Shown here: in pieces, positions 56,711 through 64,000 of the stretch | Layout: every line of letters begins with the position of its first letter | Position numbering within the stretch: the stretch's first letter is position 1 | From: Chrysopilus asiliformis | Taxonomy: Eukaryota; Arthropoda; Insecta; Diptera; Rhagionidae | Length of the DNA: 64,000 bases | Direction of reading: 5' to 3' | Assembly (NCBI GenBank): GCA_964034945.1 | Contig: OZ035963.1 | Location: forward strand, 60,795,182-60,859,181 | Notes under the pieces: model-generated | What the model saw: only the letters and a program-made list of their open reading frames with translations | Told to the model about the DNA's origin: nothing | Database searches by the model: none | Made by a program: the position numbers and the translations under genes

Positions 56711-58619
56711 CAAAGTCTTAACATCTGGTCACAAAAAAAAACATTGGAAATTGTTTTAATTTTATTAATTTTTAATGTTTAGGCAGTTCAGTTTTGCGAA
56801 ACAAGGCCCAAAATTTGTGATCACTCCATTGTAACGAGGGTTTCCTGTATATTGCAGAGGGCTGAAATCTTTTTTTTAATTAAGACATATTACTATAAAA
56901 TAAACCAAGGTTATTCCAAATTGCCTCCAGATGCGTCTTAAATTATCACAACTTCTGGGGCATATTTTATTTCCGATTAATGTAGCTACCTTTATTTTTC
57001 AAACCGAATTTGCGTACAAAACTAATAGCAAAAAAGGTTTTTCTTTTTGTAAAATTTTATGTTTTCCGAGGGTATTAGATTGGATTCTATTGAAGAAATG
57101 GATTTTCAATCTGTTCGGCTAGGATATATCGTAGTAAAACGAATCCTGGAAACTTATGGCCGATCAGCTTAAGAAGCTTACTGATGTGAAAGTGTGCTCA
57201 AGACACTTCTTGAATTTTAATAAGATCGCATCCTGGGTAACGAAGCCTTCTTAAGCCTAGCATTACACGGCATATGGTATTTTACATTTATATGTATTAC
57301 TCGTGGAACACATGAGGATATCCTTCGTTGTGACTGTATGTGCACTGTGGGTATAAAATCGATGTATCAAAATTTATTGATGGTTTTCTATAGGACTACA
57401 TTCGAACACTACACAGTCGTAGAAGAGGATCTCTCGAACACATTTTGATATAAAAACCAACGAAAAACGCGTGTAATACATATTTTAATCGCAAAACCCA
57501 TACTTTCGTTGAATCCTTGGAAGAAAAAACAAAAAAAAAGGGTAACAGAAATGCGCTACGAATTCTTCTGCATGTGCTACCACTCAATGTTTTAGATTTT
57601 TAGATACTTTATGGGCTGTTTCGGATTGTTTCAGATTGAGTAAAGTTGAGCTGTGATGCGAGAAATCTAAAATCCCTTCGGAAAATAAATCGAATTTCCA
57701 TTTGATGACAAATATGTAAAGAAATTCCCCATGATTTTCATTTTTCTTTATTCTTGGCGTAATGTTTCAAGATTATTGCTTTCTTTGGCAAATTTTTACA
57801 CATGTTTGGCCGATTGTCGGATGGTTTTTTTTTGTCAATGCGAATTGATTTTTTTTTGTCATTTTGGTTTGGCGTTTGGAAGGGTGGAAAATTCTTTGTG
57901 GCTCGAAAAGTTGCACATGAAAGACTGGAAGTCCTTAAAAAACGTGTTTTGCGTGAAAAATTAAATATTCACCCCTATCTGTTTTAAGCTTGGGGAAGAT
58001 CAACTTTGAGATTTTTTATCGATAATACATTCTAGTATTTTTAAGGTGGCAACTTAAATCTATATTTTGTAGTAAAAAAAAAACCATTTTTTTTATGATA
58101 ATTAAAATTTAAAAAAAAATTTCAGACCTTTAATACATATTTTAAAAAAGTTTTGACCTTTAATTTTTTTTCTTTTCTTTTCAGGTAACGTCCAAAAATA
58201 TTTAAAATCGGCTAACATAAAATTATGTAAGTTTTTTTTATAATTTTCCTATTTACAAGTATATTAATTATTTCAATTTTTTTCCTGCTTGAAATTTGAT
58301 GTTTTTTTTTAAATTTTGAATATTTCTGCCAAATTGTTGGGTAATTATTCGTATTTGGACGCACATATTGTCGCTGTTTTATATCCATCCATAAAGAAGC
58401 GGTAACGTCAAGGCCGTATCTAACCACAACTGAGCAGGCGTTCAATTATGGGGATGTTTTCTTGAGAAAATATCCAAAATAATCTCAAATAACTGAGCTT
58501 ATTTTTTTGTGTCTTGCTTATTTTTTTGTGTCTTGCGTCTGGAGGTATTTGAGAGCTATTTCTGGGCCCTAAAATGAATTATCTGTAAAAGAAGATTCTG
58601 TGGTCACAAAATAACTGCC
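56711..58619. other. AT-rich non-coding stretch
   Basis: A 22-bp duplication ('gcttatttttttgtgtctt' twice) lies at 58497-58540. Open frames at 56931-57122, 57396-57587 and 57731-57987 lack motifs. No gene is recognised. Confidence 0.4.
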
Positions 58620-58806
58620 TAAAGCCCAATTCAGACTACGATTGAGCTTCTTTGACCACTGAGATCGAAGCTTTCATGTCTCTATCGTTGAAAGCTTTGA
58701 TCTCATTGGTCGAGAAGCTTCAATCGTAAACGCAATCGTAATCGCAATCGTAATCGCAATTGTAATCGCAATCATAATCGTAATCGTTAGTCTGAATTGG
58801 GCTTAA
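58620..58806. mobile_element. MITE with TAAAGCCCAATTCAGACT ends, sibling of 44175
   Basis: The ends 'TAAAGCCCAATTCAGACT' and 'AGTCTGAATTGGGCTTAA' are inverted. The inner pair 'aagctttcatgtctct' and 'gttgaaagctttgatctcat' matches the 44-kb copy. Near the right end a 12-bp unit 'cgcaatcgtaat' is amplified about four to five times, absent from the sibling, so the tract arose within this copy. Confidence 0.85.
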
Positions 58807-58985
58807 GTCGATTTTCATGTAAAGCTAAAATACTCTTCTTGCAGATTCAAATACAGTTTTATAGAATATACTAGAGTCGAATCAAACCGTTTTTGTACGT
58901 GGCCACATAATTATTTAAAAGCAATTGTTGCCATGTTAAGAAATACATAATTGGAAAAAGACCACAGAAATTTTGCAATATACAC

Positions 58986-59102
58986 CCCAAGCAACCAGAT
59001 AAGGCATAATGCCTTAGATTAGGGCGTGGTGTCTTAAAAAACGACCAATTTTAAGACACCACGCCCTAATCTAAGGCATTATGCCTTATCTGGTTGCTTG
59101 GG
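58986..59102. repeat. Perfect hairpin, 54-bp arms
   Basis: The left arm 58986-59039 and right arm 59049-59102 are exact reverse complements over all 54 bases, with a 9-bp loop. The outer bases read 'cccaagcaaccagataaggc'. Each arm also contains a small palindrome 'aaggcataatgcctt'. It may be a tiny foldback MITE; only 'ac' is shared by the flanks, so no duplication can be claimed. Confidence 0.95.
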
Positions 59103-59113
59103 ACCGTTTTCGA

Positions 59114-59604
59114 TAGGGGTGACCATATTTATTTTACGCCGATCCGGGAAACGGTGTGCGAGAGGGAAGCGAATAGAAACATAAGAAAAGCTACAATTAC
59201 CAGGGCCAATCATCAAATACTCTATATGGTGACAGACAAAATGTTTATTCATAAAAATCCATTTATACAGGAGAGGGGAAAAGGAGGATTTCGATTGGAT
59301 TTTGATGCATGGAACGGTTATGTAAAATCATATTCTAAACACATTTCACCTTTATAAATTTTTCGATACGATGCACAGTTTTCGAAAAAAACAGGAAAAA
59401 AGTATTCCATTTGTATTGGAGAGGGGGGAAGTGACAGAAAAATTCACTTCTTTTGGGAAAGAGTTGGTATGAAGATAGGTTTGTTTTGTGTTTTTCGATT
59501 AATTTCAAGGTATTAAACATTTCTTTTTCCTAGCTCCTCCCTCCCCCTTCCCCCCTCCCGAGTTATCTGTACCGGATTCGAACAAAATAAATATGGTCAA
59601 CCTA
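59114..59604. mobile_element. Element with 'GGGTGACCATATTTATTTT' ends
   Basis: The left end 'TAGGGGTGACCATATTTATT' is matched by 'AATAAATATGGTCAACCTA' at the right. It is related to the hAT element at 44941, which has the same type of end, but no 8-bp duplication is visible here. The interior carries a strongly diverged reverse (GTCY)n element. Confidence 0.65.
59170..59400 (-). mobile_element. (GTCY)n dispersed element, diverged fifth copy
   Basis: It follows copy 3 (12486-12720) in order: 'aacataagaaaagctacaat', 'atatggtgac', 'gattggattttgatgcatgg', 'tatgtaaaatcatattctaa' and 'cgatacgatgcacagttttc'. Many substitutions and loss of the tract show it is much older than the other copies. Confidence 0.65.
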
Positions 59605-60464
59605 CCTATAGTTGTTGGAAAATTATTTTTATAAAAATTTCCTTATAATTTTCTAAATAAATTTCATTTCCACTTGAATTTTTTTTTGCATTTTCGTCCG
59701 TCGCCTTCATTTGAAAAAGCGAATCTCATGCAACTCAATTAATTTTCGACGTGCTTAAGTGCTAAATTGTGAGAAATGTCACATCTCTGGAGGAATTTCA
59801 CAGTCCTTTGGATACGTGTAGAACGGAATCCGAGCACTTAAGGTTGACTTTCTAGAACGACAGAGATTTAAGAAAGGACTACAATTTAATATCGACAGAG
59901 GAGCGAAAGTTTTTCCGGCTTCTTCGATGTACATTTATTTATTCAAAGTACGTTTAATGACTTCAACATAATTTAATTGAGTCTTTACCCTAAGATTTTG
60001 TGAAAATTACTGAGAATTCAGTAACGAGACTTTTTTGCCATCTCCAGGAATTACTGGGAAAGATAAAGTTATTAACAGAAGAAAAATTAGATTGTGTTGA
60101 CACCGGGATGCTTTTTGGAAAATTCTTTACTTTCGGAAGAGTGTTGGAATATAGAATAAAAAGTTGTGAAAAGTTTTTCCTCGTATCCTGCAGGCAACTC
60201 ACTTTCAATTTAGAAGGAAACGTCATAGACTTGAATTGAGAGTTCAAAGACGGTTTTATGAATTCTCCAAAATATGTTAGTAACGTGCTTTCAGGCGATA
60301 TGAAGGGACACAGCCTAGGATGTTGGCTTTTTATTGTGTCTTGGAAACGTTCATTCGCTTCAGTCTACATGCTGTCTCTTGTAGGACTTCCCAAGTTATT
60401 GTCACAAAATTCACTTTTGATAGGAAAAACTAGGTTATAGACGTTTCTCATACAGAGATTTTCC
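59605..60464. other. Non-coding stretch with overlapping open frames
   Basis: The forward 60000-60239 and reverse 59990-60247 frames cover the same DNA. Their composition is fairly balanced, and together with the frame at 60465-60776 they might be decayed coding DNA. No family is recognised. Confidence 0.25.
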
Positions 60465-60776
60465 TTATCGATCGGGAAAAATGTTCTTCCTTATTTCGTC
60501 TAACATTTCATTGAGTCCTTGGCACAGACGATTTGCTATGAGCGGATCTTTGGCTTCACTCGATTCGGGCGTTTCATAAAGCACTAAAACGGTAGGAAAT
60601 TTCCCTGTTTTTCTAAAAAAAACAAACTGGAAGCAAGTCCTTTTCAGTGGGAAATGTGAAAACAAAACTTCTTTTAATGTCAACGGAGCAGAAGAAAATT
60701 GCTTGAGTGCCGCTACGTTGAGCCAAAAAGCTGTTGCAGCGGGAGTTGCCATTTCCGTGGGGTTTTCACTGTACAT
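60465..60776 (-). CDS. Possible open reading frame, unknown protein (103 codons)
   Basis: The reverse frame opens at ATG 60776, directly preceded in frame by TGA, and ends TAA at 60465. The second half has a balanced, soluble-protein look, with FRKTGKFPTVLVLYETPESS followed by a charged helix-like end (NEMLDEIRKNIFPDR). The start could instead be an exon edge, since 'tgaatgtacag' just upstream resembles an acceptor site. Competing forward frames at 60699-60959 cover the 5' part. There is no match to a family I know, so this is either an orphan exon or chance. Confidence 0.2.
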   Translation of the reverse strand: MYSENPTEMATPAATAFWLNVAALKQFSSAPLTLKEVLFSHFPLKRTCFQFVFFRKTGKFPTVLVLYETPESSEAKDPLIANRLCQGLNEMLDEIRKNIFPDR

Positions 60777-61229
60777 TCAGATGGAAATTATCGCCGCCAT
60801 GCTAATTCACTTAAAAATGAAAATTGCTGTATTAAAGGGCATAATCCATTGTTTTATGCTGCTATATTTGCCGACTATATGCTGAAATGTTGCCTAGAAA
60901 GAAGAAAACTCGGATTCATACAAAGTCGGAAGGGAAAAACTTTTCACCCATTGTTATAATTTGCTAGCAGCGGAAAATGAAAGCCATAAGAAACGTGACC
61001 TGATTTTAAAGAATTAGTTAATATCTGCAATGTAAATTTATTAAAACAATCAGAAATTCTTTGCTAGAGTCACAGGAAACTATACTTTTGTTCTGTAATG
61101 AAAGTGGAAATTGTGTTCAATGGTTTAAAGTTGTTTCACTTTAGTTACTAGAGAGAGTTTTTTCTCTTTTATTTATCCAACTTATTAAAGCATCAATTTT
61201 TCCCCAAAAAATTGCAGTAAAATACGAAT
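60777..61229. other. Non-coding stretch
   Basis: Nothing recognised beyond the overlapping frames noted for 60465-60776. Confidence 0.35.
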
Positions 61230-61385
61230 AAACCCCGTATAACGCGGTTTCGCTCCAACGCGAGTTCGTTTCAACGCGATTTTCGAATCGGTTCAATATG
61301 CACAAAACGCAGTTTTCGGTTTCAATTATTTTTAAAGTGATTCTGATAATTCGATTCCGATAACGTGATTCGTATATCACGACAT
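61230..61385. repeat. Degenerate repeat of 'AACGCGgTTTCG' words
   Basis: 'gtataacgcggtttcgctcc', 'aacgcgagttcgt', 'aacgcgattttcg', 'aacgcagttttcg' and 'aacgtgattcg' follow one another at roughly 20-50-bp spacing. Ends reading 'CCCGTATAACGCGG' are typical of pogo/Tigger-type MITEs as I recall; only one end is visible here. A stray related phrase, 'cgtataacgcgattttt', lies at about 47899. Confidence 0.5.
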
Positions 61386-61977
61386 TTTTCTGGAACGTAG
61401 CTACCGGGAGGCGGAGAGGAAGGGTTCGAAGCTTGGTTTATTCGAATTCAAGTTTTCATAACAATTTTTATCTGCTGCCGCTAATATAATGTTTGCGAAC
61501 CATGAAGAAGGATTTCCCAACATTTGTCAGGTTTTGTTGCTACAGTCATCGACAGAAGAGTTTCGGATACTAGTCCCCAAATAGCATCGAAAAGTACGGG
61601 AACATGAGATTTGTTCTTTGCGGCTTTAAAATGCAGCAATTTACGCAATCGGGGCTAAAAATTTACACCTATGATTCACATCCGCGTAAAAGAAGCGAAA
61701 GAAGTGACGAGCGCGTCGCACCGATTAATAATGCGTCTGCAAAGCCACAATTGCTTTAGTGGGGAAATTGGTGACCCACGGTTCATCTTTGCGGCAACAT
61801 TCGCTTCATGAAAACTCCTGCAGCGATAGAGCAGCATTTGATGGTTTTCGGGTCGAAATAGTCTGCCACTAAAGTTTCATTAAAGCTCCCCGTCTGAGAA
61901 ACACCAAAAAAAATTGATGCCTTCAGCCGCCATATTTCTCACTGACATTTGATGGAAACGATTTCGTTTCGAGAATA
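61386..61977. other. Non-repetitive stretch, possibly regulatory
   Basis: A 'caacatttgtcaggttttg' motif occurs at 61518. From about 61680 to 61770 the sequence is more GC-balanced ('gtcgcaccgattaataatgc'), without coding signal. Confidence 0.3.
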
Positions 61978-62363
61978 ATGCTACATTTACACGAATGACA
62001 AATTTGTCATTTTTTTCTTGTCATTATGTTAATTCCCGTGTAAATGGCATAATTTTTGTAATTTTTTCTGTCAGAAAATGTCAATCTCTCATAAAAGAAT
62101 GAACTTGTTCATTCTTTTATGCCAGATTGTCATTCGTGCAAACGCAATATTAGTTATGACAACTTTAGTATTCAACTTTTGTCATAACTAATATTGCGTT
62201 TGTACGAATGACAATCTGGCATAAAAGAATGGACAAGTTCATTCTTTTATGAGAGATTGACATTTTCTGACAGAAAAAATTACAAAAATTATGCCATTTA
62301 CACGGGAATTAACATAATGACAAGAAAAAAATGACAAATGTGTCATTCGTGTAAATGTAGCAT
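61978..62363. mobile_element. TA-flanked long-hairpin MITE, 185-bp arms
   Basis: The left arm 61978-62162 and right arm 62179-62363 are reverse complements with about three mismatches in 185 bp around a 16-bp loop. The ends read 'ATGCTACATTTACACGAATG', with TA on both sides (61976-61977 and 62364-62365), as for Tc1/mariner-type MITEs. Shorter repeats inside each arm ('gaatgaca', 'aagaatgaacttgttcattc') give further secondary structure. Near-identity of the arms indicates a recent insertion. Confidence 0.93.
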
Positions 62364-63085
62364 TAAATTTCTTATTTCAGGCGAATGACTGAAGGATATT
62401 GCATAAAAAGTGGATAGCATACATTTTTAAAACAGCATAATTTTATTGGCATCAAAATTTCATTGCAAAAGAAAAAAAAAATTTACCGATAAAATAAAAT
62501 TAAAGAAATTTTTGATTAAAAACAAAATAATTCGATGGCCCATTAAAATCTGTTTAAATTTCAGATCCAATATTGTCGAAAAATTTTAATGGCAATTAAA
62601 ATCACGACATGCAATCGGAAGAAAAGTCCATTATAAAATAATACTCCACAAAAGTTTCCATTAATTTGTCGCCATTAGATTTTTCTCGTTCGTCTTCTGC
62701 TTACGTTTTTATTTGTTCATGTTTGTTTACTCACCAAGCTAAGTAAGAATTCGAGGGAGAAAGAAAACCCGCTCGATGATTTGTGTAATTGTGTGATATA
62801 ATGCCGTCAGATGACGCTCGCGCATGAGGCAACTAATTACATCCCTGTCGTTATAATTGCGGCGCCGCAAACCGCTGAAAAGTGTTCCCCACTATGGATG
62901 TCGTTGCGCGTCTCATTGGCACAACTATGACATGGCCGCGACATAAATTGCTTATCGCCGCGATTTGCATGGTGACGAAATATGGGGATGAACACCATAA
63001 TTGCTGCTTAAAATGCTATTTGGGTCTAGACAACGTAAGATTGCGCCCCAAAGTTTGTAATTTTCTTCCTGTAGCAGTTTTAAAA
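62364..63085. other. AT-rich, then GC-balanced non-coding stretch
   Basis: 62790-63000 is unusually GC-balanced and repeat-free ('tgcggcgccgcaaaccgctg', 'catggccgcgacataaattg'). The frame at 62882-63163 runs into a MITE and is not convincing. On the reverse strand 'cttgGTGAGTaaac' at about 62735 resembles a splice donor, so this could be an untranslated exon or a conserved element. Confidence 0.3.
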
Positions 63086-63247
63086 TCTGCCCATAAAATA
63101 CGTTACACTTTTATGGGGACGGGGGCCTGCAATTGTGAGGCGGTGATATTAAACTCAGTATAGAAAATTGTAAAAAAACGTGACGAAAGGGGAGGGGAGT
63201 TTTCAAAAAGGCTAAAATTAGCGTTAGGTATTTTATGGACAACTCTT
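63086..63247 (+). mobile_element. 'Cgtcacac' MITE, worn copy
   Basis: The ends 'CTGCCCATAAAATACGTTAC' and 'GGTATTTTATGGACAACTC' are inverted. Inside is 'gtaaaaaaacgtgacgaaag'. Confidence 0.65.
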
Positions 63248-64000
63248 GACGTGAATCACGAATCGTGGATGAAATTCCAGAATTTATAAGGTTTGTAACC
63301 CCGTCAACAGCAGAGAAAGTACAACAGTTCAGACCGACGTCCTCGTCAGTATCATCTGTCTGTTTTATCCACTAAGGTAGCCACCATCTCGTGGTATGCT
63401 AGATTCCAACAAATTTTTTTAAACAAATCCTTTTTTTTTCTGTCTTTTTTGATGTAACCTCTTCCAAAATGTCTTGTGATTTCCTTGTAATTCCTTTGGT
63501 GACGCCCTTTTAAAGCTTACCCTCGATCATTTTAATTAAGAAACAACAATTTAACGTCTCCACCACTCGAGAAATCATCGAAATTACTTAAGAAATTGTC
63601 TCTTTTTTTTCTTCAAGTTTCCTAAAAACTTCCATTAACAATTTCTTTTGTTCAAGCATCTTTTACAATTTTCCTCGTTTTATAACTCCTCCTTTAACTC
63701 CTAATACAATCGTACACTTATTTCTCGCATTTTGACATCAACAACAAGAAGAAAAATCATGTAACTTTATGGAAAACTTTTCCATTTTCCGTATTCCCCC
63801 TCTGGCAGCGCTCTGTTTTCCCGGTCAGTGTAAGTTTTTTTTTCTTTTCGAAAAAAAGTTACAATTTTTTGAACTGAAAGCTTCTTTTATATTTCCTAGA
63901 CTGCGCCATACCCGCTTATGTCTATTAGTATTTGTTAGAAAAGTTTCTGTAGAAACGGAGAAGTAAATAAAATTCACTAATTGCGATCTGATTGATATTG
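63248..64000. other. AT-rich non-coding stretch
   Basis: A relative of the 'atttgtaaggtttg' motif occurs at about 63277-63310 ('ataaggtttgtaaccccgtc', 'aacagcag'). No gene is recognised. Confidence 0.4.

Noticed and set aside
1..64000. CRISPR arrays, tRNA or rRNA genes, prokaryotic operons, phage or plasmid systems
   Set aside because: No spaced direct-repeat array, no tRNA T-loop or anticodon-arm pattern, and no contiguous coding were seen. All signals fit eukaryotic nuclear repeats.

Overview
This window looks like AT-rich, non-coding nuclear DNA of an insect. No rRNA, tRNA, CRISPR array, operon or convincing intact gene is visible. The longest open frame is only 163 codons and looks like chance. 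Several features point to a dipteran. Dispersed repeats carry a (GTCY)n tract next to a short conserved core, an architecture I recall from the mini-me retroposons of Diptera. There are short MITEs that read 'TGTCCATAAAATACGTCAC' at their ends, and there are hAT, Tc1/mariner and piggyBac-type terminal repeats. My guess of a nematoceran fly is inference only. The window is probably a gene desert or the inside of a very long intron.

Layout. 0-15 kb: three copies of a (GTCY)n element (725, 5530, 12486 reverse), two inverted copies of a pyrimidine-rich repeat (7.5 and 9.1 kb), a TA-flanked MITE (10.1 kb) and a seven-copy ~122-bp minisatellite (11.6-12.4 kb). 14.5-24 kb: a 'catacccggcgttgccgggt' element, two elements with CAGTGGCGTAG ends, an inverted-repeat element and a cluster of the motif CGCCTGCGGCGCATTTT. 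26-31 kb: a 100-bp higher-order tandem repeat, then the richest structure here, a stack of nested transposons whose target-site duplications are all readable. 33-40 kb: a 31-bp x4 tandem repeat, a ~490-bp octamer satellite grown from a (GTCY)n tract, and a TTAA-flanked piggyBac-type MITE. 41-49 kb: a small open frame of unknown kind, a hAT MITE with a 20-G run, a 14-bp G-rich minisatellite and an internally deleted mariner/Tc1 element that keeps both ends of its transposase. 49-64 kb: more MITEs, a 1.48-kb hAT element with a perfect 8-bp duplication, a perfect 54-bp-arm hairpin and a 185-bp-arm hairpin.

The genes do not form a system. The only recognisable protein-coding remnant is the mariner transposase pseudogene at 47.4-47.8 kb. 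Three short open frames (33.2, 42.7 and 60.5-60.8 kb) are listed at low confidence because their translations look protein-like, but none is recognised. The most interesting material is structural: the nested elements, three long near-perfect hairpins, the shared core of several (GTCY)n families and two short dispersed motifs of unknown origin.
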